Source: Agrobacterium cavarae
GTDB lineage: Bacteria > Pseudomonadota > Alphaproteobacteria > Rhizobiales > Rhizobiaceae
Reading direction: 5' to 3'
Assembly: GCF_004310285.1 (NCBI RefSeq)
Contig: NZ_SISF01000033.1
Coordinates: forward strand, 186,001 to 250,000
DNA: 64,000 nucleotides
The notes below the pieces were generated by a model. It saw only the letters and a list, made by a program, of their open reading frames with translations. It was not told where the DNA came from and made no database searches. The position numbers were made by a program, and so were the translations under genes. Shown in pieces: positions 41,023-50,001 of this stretch; within the stretch, counting starts at the first letter, position 1; each line of letters opens with the position of its first letter.

Positions 41023-41976
41023 TTGGTCATCAAACGCATCGACAAAAAGCAAGTCAAGATCGGCATGTTTGTCGAGGGCATAGAAGGCCCCTGGCAGGAT
41101 GACCCTGCTGTTGGCCGCCGTTTCACCGTAAAGAACGCCAAGCAACTCTCCGCCATCGTGAATGGTGAGATCAGCGGTGTTTTTATCAACACTGCGCTCG
41201 GCACGAATGCCCCGGACACTGGTGTTGACGGTGCGGTGCCGAAAACGATCAGGACTGCCAGCAAGGAAGACAAGAGCCGCGTCGCACAAAAGATAAGCGC
41301 ACAGGCCGATGAAGCGAAAAGCCTCATCGAGGGTGTGTTTGACGGTCGCGATATCGCCATCGATGCATTTGCGCCGCTTGCGGACGATATCGGCCGGGCA
41401 ATGGACGAAAACCCTGGTCTTTACATCGGGATCTCACGCCTTCGGTCACGCGATACCGCAACCTTTGTCCATTCGTTGTCCGTTGCGGCGCTGCTCACGC
41501 ATTTTGCCCGATCGCTGGAAATGGATGAGGCCGTGGTTCAGCAGCTCTGCATTGCCGGAATCCTACACGATGTCGGCAAGCTTTCCATCCCGCGGGAGGT
41601 TCTGCACAAGCAGGGGCCGCTCACCGCCGAAGAGCGATTATACGTCGAGCAACATCCCGAGCTTGGCTACAAGATTCTGCAAAAACAATCGGATATGCCG
41701 GAACTGGTACTGGATATCTGTCGATACCATCATGAGCGGATTGATGGCAGAGGCTATCCGCAGGGTCTCTCAGGCGCGCAGATCAGCCCGGAGGTGCGCA
41801 TGAGCACGATCTGCGATGTGTTCGATGCCCTCACATCTGCCCGTTCCTATAAGAAGGGCTGGTCCTCACAGCAGGCTCTGTCCTGGATGATGGATCGCGA
41901 GGGCCAGTTCGACAGGACATTGCTGCGCCGCTTCATTCTCAGCCTCGACACCGACATGACGAAGGGCCTCCTCTGA
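41023..41976 (+). CDS. HD-GYP domain protein, probable cyclic-di-GMP phosphodiesterase
   Basis: A 317-residue protein: N-terminal DUF3391-like segment (residues ~1-70), then an HD-GYP domain (~130-300) with the intact HD pair LHDVGKLSIP and the signature HHERIDGRGYP. This form usually hydrolyses cyclic-di-GMP to pGpG or GMP. No receiver or sensor domain is present. It uses a TTG start at 41023, chosen because GGAGG (41012-41016) lies 6 nt upstream and no ATG gives this N-terminus. It stands alone between ade and the alpha-glucosidase gene. Confidence 0.88.
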   Translation: MVIKRIDKKQVKIGMFVEGIEGPWQDDPAVGRRFTVKNAKQLSAIVNGEISGVFINTALGTNAPDTGVDGAVPKTIRTASKEDKSRVAQKISAQADEAKSLIEGVFDGRDIAIDAFAPLADDIGRAMDENPGLYIGISRLRSRDTATFVHSLSVAALLTHFARSLEMDEAVVQQLCIAGILHDVGKLSIPREVLHKQGPLTAEERLYVEQHPELGYKILQKQSDMPELVLDICRYHHERIDGRGYPQGLSGAQISPEVRMSTICDVFDALTSARSYKKGWSSQQALSWMMDREGQFDRTLLRRFILSLDTDMTKGLL

Positions 41977-42001
41977 GACCGCATGTCAGTGATCCAATGA
42001 A

Positions 42002-43675
42002 TTACGACCGCTCGATCCGTGCGCAGAACGCATCCAGTGGCTCCAGCTTCACCATATCGATATCGAAGGCCGGCTCAAACCCGGGCATTGCCAGATGCTC
42101 GACGACGCGAAACTCCGGCGGCAGGCGAAAATCGGCTGGCTGACGCGTCAGGTTGAAGACGAAGAGCAGGCTCTCGCCGTTCTTCTCACGTGTGAAGACG
42201 AGCAGATCCTGATTCGTATCGAGAAACGCCAGGTCGCCATCGCGAAGGCCCGCATGGCTGCGACGGAAGGCCAGCATCGCCTTGTAATGATTGAGAACCG
42301 AGTCCGATTTCCGCTCCTGCCCATCCGCCGCCAGCATGGCATGGGCGTAAGGAACCGGCAGCCACGGCTTTTCGGCGGCAGTGAAACCGGCATGCGGCTT
42401 GCCCGTCTCCCACACCATCGGCGTGCGGCACCCATCGCGGCCCTTGAAAGCCGGCCAGAAGCGAATGCCGTAAGGATCGCGCAGATCCTCGAAAGCAAGA
42501 TCCGCCTCCGTCAGCGCCAACTCTTCACCCTGATAAAGGCAGATGGAGCCGCGCAGGGATGCCAGCACGCAGACGGCAAGCTTTGCCACGCGGATCTGCT
42601 CTTCCACATTTTCGGCAAAGCGGCTGAGATGACGGACAACGTCGTGGTTGGAAAAAGCCCAGCAGACCCAACCATCGGTCACGGCTTTCTGAAAGCCATC
42701 GACGGCACCGCGAATATGGCTGGCGGTGAAATCCGGCCCCAACAGGTCGAATGTGTAGCACATGTTGAGCTTGTCATTATCCGCCGTATAGGCGGCGACG
42801 GTTTTGAGTGAGCGCGCACCATCGCCCACCTCGCCCACCGTCATGCGTCCCTCATACTCATCCAGCAGAGCGCGGAAGCGCTTGAGGAAGGCGAGGTTCT
42901 CCACCTGCGTCTTGTCGTAGAGATGGCTCTGCATGCCGTAGGGATTGACGTCCGGCGCATCGAGACCGGCATCGTCGCTATCCGGCTCATGCGGCGGGTT
43001 GTCGCGCAACAGCTTGTCGTGGAAGTAGTAGTTGACCGTATCCAGCCTGAAGCCGTCGACACCCCGCTCCAGCCAGAACCTGACGGTGTCCAGAAGCGCA
43101 TCCTGCACGTCCGGATTATGAAAATTGAGATCCGGCTGCGAGCCGAGGAAGTTGTGCATGTAATATTGCTTGCGCACACCGTCCCATTCCCAGGCCGGAC
43201 CGCCAAAGACCGAGAGCCAGTTGGTGGGCGCCGTTCCATCCGGCTTCGGGTTTGCCCAGACATACCAGTCCGCTTTCGCATTGGTGCGGCTTGTCCGGCT
43301 TTCCTTGAACCAGGGATGCTGATCGGATGTGTGCGAGATCACCTGGTCGATGATGACCTTTATTCCGAGCTTGTGCGCCTCTGTGATCAGTTCATCGAAA
43401 TCTGCAAGCGTCCCGAACAGCGGATCGACATTGCAGTAATCGGAAACATCGTAGCCCATATCCGCCATGGGCGAAGTAAAGAAGGGCGAGAGCCAGATGC
43501 CATCCACACCAAGCGCATGGATATAGGGCAGATGCTTGGTAATCCCCGCCAGGTCACCGAAACCGTCCCCCGTCGTATCCTGAAACGAGCGTGGATAGAC
43601 CTGATATATGACCGCTCCCCTCCACCAGTCTGCATCGTGAACTTTGTGTCCGGTGGTAGACAAGGCTTGCGGCAT
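42002..43675 (-). CDS. GH13 alpha-glucosidase
   Basis: A 557-residue cytoplasmic enzyme. All GH13 motifs are present: DQVISHTS (region I), GFRLDTVN with the nucleophile Asp (II), VGEVGD with the acid/base Glu (III), FSNHDVVR (IV). The start DWWRGAVIYQVYPRSFQDTTGDGFGDLAGI is the usual one for the oligo-1,6-/alpha-1,4-glucosidase group that includes AglA. It hydrolyses terminal alpha-glucosides such as sucrose or trehalulose; the substrate is not certain. The ATG at 43675 has GGAGA 6 nt upstream; a longer frame from 43768 is rejected. No agl transporter genes are next to it. Confidence 0.9.
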   Translation of the reverse strand: MPQALSTTGHKVHDADWWRGAVIYQVYPRSFQDTTGDGFGDLAGITKHLPYIHALGVDGIWLSPFFTSPMADMGYDVSDYCNVDPLFGTLADFDELITEAHKLGIKVIIDQVISHTSDQHPWFKESRTSRTNAKADWYVWANPKPDGTAPTNWLSVFGGPAWEWDGVRKQYYMHNFLGSQPDLNFHNPDVQDALLDTVRFWLERGVDGFRLDTVNYYFHDKLLRDNPPHEPDSDDAGLDAPDVNPYGMQSHLYDKTQVENLAFLKRFRALLDEYEGRMTVGEVGDGARSLKTVAAYTADNDKLNMCYTFDLLGPDFTASHIRGAVDGFQKAVTDGWVCWAFSNHDVVRHLSRFAENVEEQIRVAKLAVCVLASLRGSICLYQGEELALTEADLAFEDLRDPYGIRFWPAFKGRDGCRTPMVWETGKPHAGFTAAEKPWLPVPYAHAMLAADGQERKSDSVLNHYKAMLAFRRSHAGLRDGDLAFLDTNQDLLVFTREKNGESLLFVFNLTRQPADFRLPPEFRVVEHLAMPGFEPAFDIDMVKLEPLDAFCARIERS

Positions 43676-43841
43676 GAACGATCTCCAAAGTGAAGCTGCC
43701 CAACCATATAAAGCCCGGATTGATCCGTAAACGGCCAATGCTTGTCGAATGTGAGAAGAGACACGCAATCGGCTTTCGCCGCCCTTGCAAGCCTGGCCTT
43801 AGCGTCGTAATGGCGAAGCGTCACGACAGGAGGAGAGTGCA

Positions 43842-44759
43842 GTGGGTGGACGGTTTCTTTCGATCGGCGAATGCATGGTGGAGCTTTCGCAAGCCGGTGA
43901 CGGCCTGCTGCGCAAGGGCTTTGCCGGTGACACGCTGAACACCGCCTGGTATGCACGCGCCTGCCTGCCGCAGGACTGGTCTGTGGATTATTTCACCACG
44001 CTGGGTGACGATCCTCTGTCGCAGGAGATGCTGTCCTTCATCGAGGGCGCCGGCATCGGCACGCAGCACATTTCCCGTATTTCGGGCGGCACGCCTGGCC
44101 TCTACCTCATCAATCTGAAAGACGGTGAGCGCACCTTCAGCTATTGGCGCAGCGCCGCTGCCGCCCGCCAGCTGGCGGCTGACGCCGATCATCTGCGCGA
44201 GACTATCGACGCGGCCGACATCGTCTATTTCTCCGGCATCACCCTTGCCATTCTGTCCACCCCGATTGCGGTCGATACCTTCCTCGCCGAACTGCGCCGC
44301 GCCAAGGCCTCCGGCAAGCAGGTCGTGTTCGATCCCAATATCCGCCCGCGCCTTTGGGCCAACCGCGAGATCATGCTGGAGACGATCACCAATGGTGCGC
44401 GCGCTGCCACGCTCGTCATGCCAAGCTTCGACGACGAGGCTGGTAACTTTGGTGACACGGATGTGGAGGCGACCATCGCGCGCTATCGCGCGCTCGGCGT
44501 TGCCAATATCGTGGTGAAAGATGGTGCCAAGGGCGCAACGCTCGATTTCGGTGGTGAGCGCAGCCATGCGCCCGCCGAGCAGGCCGTGAAGGTGGTGGAT
44601 ACGACAAGTGCCGGAGACAGCTTCAACGGCGCCTTCCTGTCTCGCTTCGTCACCGGCAGCACACCCGAAGAAGCGGCCACTTTCGCCGCCAAGGCTGCCG
44701 CCACCGTCATCGGCCACCACGGCGCACTGATCAGCCCGGACCTGCTACCGAAGGCCTGA
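43842..44759 (+). CDS. kdgK: 2-keto-3-deoxygluconate kinase, PfkB family
   Basis: A 305-residue PfkB/ribokinase-fold kinase. N-terminal FLSIGECMVELS and the GDTLNTAWYARACL segment are characteristic of KDG kinase. The catalytic C-terminal motif is VDTTSAGDSFNGAF with its Asp base. It phosphorylates 2-keto-3-deoxygluconate in uronate and Entner-Doudoroff-type catabolism. It uses a GTG start at 43842 with AGGAGG upstream. Another sugar substrate for this PfkB protein is possible. Confidence 0.85.
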   Translation: MGGRFLSIGECMVELSQAGDGLLRKGFAGDTLNTAWYARACLPQDWSVDYFTTLGDDPLSQEMLSFIEGAGIGTQHISRISGGTPGLYLINLKDGERTFSYWRSAAAARQLAADADHLRETIDAADIVYFSGITLAILSTPIAVDTFLAELRRAKASGKQVVFDPNIRPRLWANREIMLETITNGARAATLVMPSFDDEAGNFGDTDVEATIARYRALGVANIVVKDGAKGATLDFGGERSHAPAEQAVKVVDTTSAGDSFNGAFLSRFVTGSTPEEAATFAAKAAATVIGHHGALISPDLLPKA

Positions 44760-44762
44760 AGG

Positions 44763-44850
44763 ACGTCGCGCAAACGCGTGGAGCGGTTTTGCGATAACGA
44801 CATCCGAAAAGACGAGGATTTGAAGCGTGAGGAGCGAATCTCAAACTTCA
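44763..44850 (+). repeat. RIME-like intergenic repeat
   Basis: Contains GTCGCGCAAACGCG, GAGCGGTTTTGCGATAACGA and GAGGAGCGAATCTCAAA; diverged relative of 30821-30920. It lies between kdgK and the Pho-box glycosyltransferase gene. Confidence 0.65.
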
Positions 44851-44868
44851 CTGTCCGCGTTAAATCCG

Positions 44869-44901
44869 CTGACATGATGCTGTAACACGCCTGTCGCATA
44901 C
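44869..44901 (+). promoter_or_regulatory. Pho box with three tandem 11-bp repeats
   Basis: CTGACATGATG, CTGTAACACGC and CTGTCGCATAC follow one another in perfect 11-nt register, matching the PhoB target (CTGTCAT direct repeats spaced by 4 nt). It ends 54 nt before the glycosyltransferase start. Confidence 0.75.
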
Positions 44902-44955
44902 ACGCGAAGGCCGGTGGATCACCGGAGAGTCGCAAGCGGCGAGGGTCGGCACGGC

Positions 44956-46005
44956 ATGACCAGAATTACCATCGTCACGGATGCATGGCATCCCCAGGTC
45001 AACGGCGTGGTGCGCTCGATCGAGAACACCAATGTCGAGCTTGAGCGCATGGGCGTCGAGGTCCGGATGGTGACGCCGCAGAGCTTCCACTCCATTCCCT
45101 GCCCCACCTATCCGGAAATTCGCCTTTCCGTCGCCAGCTATCGCCGGGTTTCGAAGGAAATCGAGAAGAGCCAGCCATCCTATGTGCATATTGCCACGGA
45201 AGGTCCGCTCGGCTTCATGGCGCGCCGCTGGTGCATCAAGCATGGCATGGGCTTTTCCACCAGCTACCACACACGCTTTCCCGAATATGTGGCGGCACGC
45301 TTCCCGGTGCCGGAAAGCTGGCTCTACGGCTTCGTGCGCTGGTTCCACAATGGCGGCAGCGCCTGTATGGTGGCAACACCAAGCCTCGAGACGGAACTCC
45401 AATCCAAGGGCGTGAAAAACCTCAAACGCTGGAGCCGCGGCATCGACGCCAAGCTCTTCCGCCCCAGACAAAAGGAAGAGCGCCCCTTCGGCCTCCCCCG
45501 CCCGATCTTCATGACCATTGGCCGCGTCTCGGTGGAAAAGAACCTGCCGGAGTTTCTCGATCTCGATCTGCCGGGCTCCAAGGTCGTGGTCGGTGACGGC
45601 CCTGCCCGCGCCGAGCTCCAGCAGAAACATCCCGATGTGCTCTTCACCGGCGTGAAGACCGGCGAAGAGCTGGCAAAGGCCTATGCGCAGGCAGACGTCT
45701 TTGTCTTCCCCTCCAAGACAGACACCTTCGGCAACACCATTCTGGAAGCACTCTCAAGCGGCGTACCGGTCGCAGCCTTCCCGGTGACCGGCCCGCTTGA
45801 TATTCTCGGCGGACATCCGAAGGCGGGCGCGCTTAGCTCGGATTTGCGCAAGGCCTGCCTTGCCGCACTCGATTGCTCCCCGGAAGCAGCCCTTGCCGTT
45901 TCCCGCAACTATTCCTGGGAAAAGGCGTCCCGCCAGTTTCTCGACAACGTGACCTCTGCTGCCGCAAGCCGCCTCCCCGGCTTCTGCGCCGCCCACGCGA
46001 TGTGA
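44956..46005 (+). CDS. GT4-family glycosyltransferase, probably phosphate-regulated lipid glycosyltransferase
   Basis: A 349-residue GT-B protein: N-terminal ITIVTDAWHPQVNGVVRSIENT (the sugar-lipid glycosyltransferase type, compare plant SQD2 and bacterial MgtA), FMTIGRVSVEKN, and the C-terminal E-x7-E region VFPSKTDTFGNTILEALSSGVPV. Under phosphate starvation Agrobacterium makes glycosyl-diacylglycerols with a GT4 enzyme (Agt), and this is a good candidate for that function because of the Pho box just upstream. Donor and acceptor are not provable here. The ATG at 44956 is preferred over an upstream start at 44914. Confidence 0.8.
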   Translation: MTRITIVTDAWHPQVNGVVRSIENTNVELERMGVEVRMVTPQSFHSIPCPTYPEIRLSVASYRRVSKEIEKSQPSYVHIATEGPLGFMARRWCIKHGMGFSTSYHTRFPEYVAARFPVPESWLYGFVRWFHNGGSACMVATPSLETELQSKGVKNLKRWSRGIDAKLFRPRQKEERPFGLPRPIFMTIGRVSVEKNLPEFLDLDLPGSKVVVGDGPARAELQQKHPDVLFTGVKTGEELAKAYAQADVFVFPSKTDTFGNTILEALSSGVPVAAFPVTGPLDILGGHPKAGALSSDLRKACLAALDCSPEAALAVSRNYSWEKASRQFLDNVTSAAASRLPGFCAAHAM

Positions 46006-46156
46006 ACGGATTATAGGCGAATAGCCTGCATTTTCAGTGGACGCACGAGCCCATTGCTGTCAGAAGGCGTCAGGACGCGACTGCCGTTATCTTTAGAACG
46101 GGGTCGGGCTGCTGATTGACGTCAGGCGGCTGCCGCGAGGTTACGCAGGCCGTCCA

Positions 46157-46198
46157 CTTATCGCAAAACCGCGGTACACGTCTGCGCGCATGCTTTAG
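46157..46198 (-). repeat. RIME-like palindrome, reverse orientation
   Basis: Reverse complement reads CTAAAGCATGCGCGCAGACG then CGCGGTTTTGCGATAAG, a diverged left part of the repeat at 30821-30920. It adjoins the stop of the DUF2026 gene. Confidence 0.6.
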
Positions 46199-46199
46199 A

Positions 46200-46808
46200 T
46201 CACCAAGCGCCGTTCAGCATATTGCCTGCGAGCGGGATCGTGCGGCTCTTGCCATTGCTGTCGTTGACGGAAATCTCGCTTCGCATCTGCTTGGGAGACT
46301 TGCGAAACCAGCCGGCTGCGATGGAGGCGAGATCGCCGATCATCCCATGTTTGCGCCAGTCGGCAAAGCGCTGCGCCATGGCCTCTGCCTCATGCTTGAA
46401 GAAGAAGTCGCCCGACTGGGCCAGGTCGTTGATGGAAGAGGCCATGGATGACAAAGGCTTTTGGAACATCTTCGGCGGAACCGAGAGGCCGTGCGCCGCT
46501 TGCGGAAAAGCCGGCGCCATGAAATCGATCGCCCAGCCATCTGCCTCCACCCAGCAATGGAAGTTCTCGCCAGCACCCGTCACATGGCCGTCTTCGCGAT
46601 GATCGGCAAACAGCAGCATCGTGCCGCCAAGATTATAAGCTGCCAGCCCACCCTTCGGCTTCGCCTTCACCTTGTAGTGGTGCTCCAGAATGAAGGCACC
46701 AAATGTGCTGAAATACATCGATGCCGTGGCGGGATCGGCGTTCTCGTTGAGAAGCAGGCTGTTGATGACGCGATAGATGCGATGATAGTCGCTCTGCTTG
46801 ATCAGCAT
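46200..46808 (-). CDS. DUF2026-family protein
   Basis: A 202-residue cytoplasmic protein. It has the family core MYFSTFGAFILEHHYKVKAKPKGGLAAYNL and HCWVEADGWAIDFMAPAFP. The segment order H-C-W-V / D-F resembles a cysteine-peptidase or transglutaminase-like arrangement (the C-W pair is not the usual catalytic motif, so this is only a resemblance). Function unknown. It is convergent with the glycosyltransferase gene; der lies about 170 nt downstream, beyond a palindromic repeat. Confidence 0.75.
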   Translation of the reverse strand: MLIKQSDYHRIYRVINSLLLNENADPATASMYFSTFGAFILEHHYKVKAKPKGGLAAYNLGGTMLLFADHREDGHVTGAGENFHCWVEADGWAIDFMAPAFPQAAHGLSVPPKMFQKPLSSMASSINDLAQSGDFFFKHEAEAMAQRFADWRKHGMIGDLASIAAGWFRKSPKQMRSEISVNDSNGKSRTIPLAGNMLNGAW

Positions 46809-46874
46809 GATGTTTGACCTGAAGTAAGTGCATGGGCAGCTTGATGGGGTGCGCTACGCTCCCCTCCGCCATCA

Positions 46875-46895
46875 TCCTCGGGCCTGACCCGAGGA
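46875..46895. repeat. Intergenic palindrome between der and the DUF2026 gene
   Basis: TCCTCGGG pairs with CCCGAGGA around a 5-nt loop. Another rhizobial-type dispersed palindrome; a diverged half-copy follows at 46921. Confidence 0.6.
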
Positions 46896-46982
46896 TCCAT
46901 TGGTTCCGGATGCGTGTGTGTCCTCGGGTCAAGCCCAATGATCACGGAGTGTAGAGGCGCCCCTCAGCGAGCCCCCCCCTGA

Positions 46983-48407
46983 CTACCGCTTCTTCGCCTT
47001 GTGCTCGAAGGGATTGTCCGACCCGCGATAATGCACCCGGATCGGCACGCCCGGCATGTCGAAATCCTTGCGCAGACCGTTCACCAGATAGCGCGTGTAG
47101 GATTCCGGAATGGCCTCGGGCCGTGTGCAGGAGATCATGAAGGCCGGTGGCCGTGCTTTGACCTGCGTCATGTATTTCAGGCGCAGACGACGGCCCGACA
47201 CGGCCGGTGGCGGATGCTGCGTCACCTGCATATCCAGCCAGCGATTGAGCTTGGCGGTGGAGATACGGCGGTTCCACACCTTGTCGGTGTCGATGATGCT
47301 CTGCATCAGCCGGTCGAGGCCGTAGCCCGTCTGACCGGAAATCGGAACGGCACGAATGCCGCGCGCCTGCGGCAGAAGGCGCTCGGTCTTCTCGCGCAGA
47401 TCAGCGAGAAACGCCTGTGCATCCTCGACCAGATCCCACTTGTTGAAAGCGAGCACCGCAGCGCGGCCTTCGCGGATAACCAGATCGACGAGCTGCAGAT
47501 CCTGCTTCTCGAAAGGAATGGTGGAATCGAAGACGATGACGACGGTTTCGGCGAAACGGATGGAGCGCAGCGAATCCGCCACCGAAAGCTTCTCCAGCTT
47601 CTCGGTCACCTTCGCCTTGCGACGCATGCCAGCCGTGTCGAACATCTTGATCGTGCGGCCGCGCCAATCCCATTCGACCGAGATACTGTCGCGCGTAATA
47701 CCGGCTTCCGGACCGGTCAGAAGGCGATCTTCACCGAGAAAGCGGTTGATCAGCGTCGACTTGCCGGCATTCGGGCGACCGATGATCGCAACGCGCAACG
47801 GCTTGGTGTCGTCATAGGCGGGCTCGTAATCCTCGTCTTCTTCCTCTTCAGCGGAAAGCACGACGTCGGTTTCAGCCTCTTCGAAATCGTCTTCCGGCGG
47901 GAAGGCGACATCTTCCCCGATCGCGGCAACGATGGCATCGCGCAGATCGATCATGCCCTGCCCGTGCTCTGCAGAAATCGGGCATGGCTCGCCAAGACCA
48001 AGCGTATAGGCATCATAGAAACCGCCATCAGAGCCACGAGCTTCTGACTTGTTGGCAACCAGCACGACCGGCTTGCCGCGACGGCGCAGCATTTCGCCGA
48101 GCGTCTGGTCAGCCGGTGTCAGGCCGTATTTGGCGTCGACGACGAAAAGCGTCAGATCGGCTTCCTCGATCGCCTCTTCCGTCTGCGCCCACATGCGACC
48201 CTGCAGCGTCTCCGGTGCGGATTGCTCGAGACCCGCGGTATCGATGATGGTGAAACGCAGATCCACGAGCTTGGCGTCGCCTGGACGACGGTCGCGGGTC
48301 ACGCCTGGCGTGTCATCCACAAGCGCCAGCTTCTTGCCAACCAGACGGTTGAAAAGCGTGGATTTGCCGACATTCGGACGTCCGACGATGGCGACGGTGA
48401 AGGTCAT
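46983..48407 (-). CDS. der: Ribosome-associated GTPase Der (EngA)
   Basis: A 474-residue double GTPase essential for 50S subunit assembly. First G domain: GRPNVGKSTLFN (G1), DTPGVTRD, NKSE. Second: GRPNAGKSTLIN, DTAGMRRKAK, NKWD. Between them is the acidic linker typical of alphaproteobacteria (EEEEDEDYEPAYDD), and the C-terminal KH-like domain ends NPFEHKAKKR. Length is normal. It is cotranscribed with the upstream TPR gene (127 nt between), an arrangement common in Rhizobiales. Confidence 0.96.
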   Translation of the reverse strand: MTFTVAIVGRPNVGKSTLFNRLVGKKLALVDDTPGVTRDRRPGDAKLVDLRFTIIDTAGLEQSAPETLQGRMWAQTEEAIEEADLTLFVVDAKYGLTPADQTLGEMLRRRGKPVVLVANKSEARGSDGGFYDAYTLGLGEPCPISAEHGQGMIDLRDAIVAAIGEDVAFPPEDDFEEAETDVVLSAEEEEDEDYEPAYDDTKPLRVAIIGRPNAGKSTLINRFLGEDRLLTGPEAGITRDSISVEWDWRGRTIKMFDTAGMRRKAKVTEKLEKLSVADSLRSIRFAETVVIVFDSTIPFEKQDLQLVDLVIREGRAAVLAFNKWDLVEDAQAFLADLREKTERLLPQARGIRAVPISGQTGYGLDRLMQSIIDTDKVWNRRISTAKLNRWLDMQVTQHPPPAVSGRRLRLKYMTQVKARPPAFMISCTRPEAIPESYTRYLVNGLRKDFDMPGVPIRVHYRGSDNPFEHKAKKR

Positions 48408-48534
48408 GATAGTGCCCTAACTTCTATAGCGTCGGACCGGAAACCCAATGGGCTCCGGTCCGACGCCTTCAACAGAAAACCGATGCAGTCCGCGGCGATC
48501 CTTATGACCGCCCGTCGCTGCAGGAAATGAGAAT

Positions 48535-49206
48535 TTACGCTGCCTTGCCGGATGCGGCAATATTATCGAGCAGGACCTGCGCCCGGTTCGCCACATTGCG
48601 CGGCGCCTGGGAATCACCGGTGATGAGTTCGAACCACTGCTTTGCCTGGGCAAGATTGCCGGCCTTATAAGCGGCAAGACCAAGCGCTTCGCGGGCGGAG
48701 TTGCGTAGCGGCTGGCCATCGCTGGACAGCGCTTCTACCTCTGCCGAGACCTGCTCATACGTGCCGTTGTCAATCAGAAGAAACGCTGCGCGCACCTTGG
48801 CCATGTCCCGGAAAATCTGCGGCGCGCTGGAGTCGTTGCCAATCGCGGTAAAGGCTGCGATAGCGCCAGCGGCATCGCCCTTCTGCGCCAGAAGCGTTGC
48901 AGCGCGGAACTTGGCGAGGATCGGGTACTCGCCGTGGCCGGCGCTTTCCAGTTCCGTCAGTGCCTTCAACGCTTCGTCATTCTTGCCCTCGGAGGCAAGC
49001 TTCAACGCGTTGGAGAACTGGTCGCCAGACGCCGAAGCCCGGCTGTTGCTCCAATACTCGTAAATGCCGGCGCCCGCGGAAGCGAGCACGATCAAAACGG
49101 CAGCGCCAATCACGACCGCGCCGTAACGACCCCAGAAGTTGCTCAATTTTTCTGAGCGGATCTGCTCGTTCACTTCGCGGATGAAGCTGTCATTCTCGTT
49201 CGCCAT
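48535..49206 (-). CDS. Tetratricopeptide-type membrane protein (YfgM-like)
   Basis: A 223-residue protein with a short cytosolic N-terminus, one helix (YGAVVIGAAVLIVLASAGAGIYEYW, ~27-51), and an extracytoplasmic domain with TPR-like helices (NDEALKALTELESAGHGEYPILAKFRAATLLAQKGD). It resembles the TPR_21 family, whose E. coli member YfgM helps the Sec translocon with periplasmic chaperones. The ATG at 49206 (MANENDSFIREV) is chosen; an earlier frame start at 49284 lacks support. It precedes der. Confidence 0.8.
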   Translation of the reverse strand: MANENDSFIREVNEQIRSEKLSNFWGRYGAVVIGAAVLIVLASAGAGIYEYWSNSRASASGDQFSNALKLASEGKNDEALKALTELESAGHGEYPILAKFRAATLLAQKGDAAGAIAAFTAIGNDSSAPQIFRDMAKVRAAFLLIDNGTYEQVSAEVEALSSDGQPLRNSAREALGLAAYKAGNLAQAKQWFELITGDSQAPRNVANRAQVLLDNIAASGKAA

Positions 49207-49290
49207 CGAATTCTCCGTTACCCGCACCGAATGGCAAAAAGCCGATCGGTCTGCGGACATGCCAAGGCAATCTGGATGCGGCAAGCCGCA

Positions 49291-49322
49291 AAAAGGCCAA
49301 CCACATTTATTGGTGGGCCTTC
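49291..49322 (-). terminator. Intrinsic terminator downstream of nnrU
   Basis: On the minus strand AAGGCC..ACCA pairs with TGGT..GGCCTT and is followed by TTTTT. It separates nnrU from the TPR-der operon. Confidence 0.75.
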
Positions 49323-49364
49323 TAGCCTATTTTCCCTGAGATGTAAGGGGGAAACGTCAGTTTC

Positions 49365-49949
49365 CTACATCGCAATCGGTTGGACGCCGATCAACCATTC
49401 GTGCAGCTTCCAGATGAATGCAGCCCACAGCACCACGCCAAGAAGAACCGCGATCGCATCGTAGCGCGCCGAAACGAAGGGACGAGTGAGATTTTCGCCA
49501 GCGCGTGCGCGGCGCTTGAGGACAATCCGCATCACCACGCCCCAGGCGAGGAAGGAGGCAAAGAGGATGACGGAGGAGGTCTCGCCATTGGCAAGCAGGT
49601 GAGAAAAAGCCCAGATCTTCACCGAAAGGATCAGCGGATGCTTGGTCTTCGTTGCGATGTGCCCAGCCGGCAGGGCACTTGCCACAAGACAGATCATCGC
49701 AATGAGCATCAGCGTGACCGCGATATGGGCCATCCAGACCGGCGGATAGTAAAGCATGCCCGTCACCTGCCGCGCTTCATTGAAGGCATAGGCAATGAAG
49801 ACGATGGTGAGAATGCTGACGAGCGAATAGACACCCTTGAAGGGCTTTTCGCCCATACTATCGATCAGACGCGCACGAAGCCCCGGCGCAAAAAGCCTGA
49901 GAGAATGGGCGGCGAAGAACAGGATGAGAGAGACGACGAGCAGAAGCAT
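49365..49949 (-). CDS. nnrU: NnrU-family membrane protein
   Basis: A 194-residue protein with about six helices. N-terminal LLVVSLILFFAAHSLRLFAPGLRARLI and the TKTKHPLILSVKIWAFSHLLANGETSSVILF segment are diagnostic for NnrU. The family is associated with denitrification and with isoprenoid-type membrane enzymes; its exact biochemical role is uncertain. No nitrite or nitric oxide reductase is adjacent and I find no clear FNR box. The ATG at 49949 is chosen over an earlier frame start (50087) that would read through a 161-bp palindrome. Confidence 0.88.
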   Translation of the reverse strand: MLLLVVSLILFFAAHSLRLFAPGLRARLIDSMGEKPFKGVYSLVSILTIVFIAYAFNEARQVTGMLYYPPVWMAHIAVTLMLIAMICLVASALPAGHIATKTKHPLILSVKIWAFSHLLANGETSSVILFASFLAWGVVMRIVLKRRARAGENLTRPFVSARYDAIAVLLGVVLWAAFIWKLHEWLIGVQPIAM

Positions 49950-50001
49950 GGTGGCGTCCTTACGCGGGGGAAGATAATCTTTTGACAATGAGTTATGGCG
50001 A

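Noticed and set aside
49988..50001. Possible FNR-like site upstream of nnrU
   Set aside because: The nearby sequence TTGAC-AATG-AGTTA (49982-49995) does not have the required second half-site.
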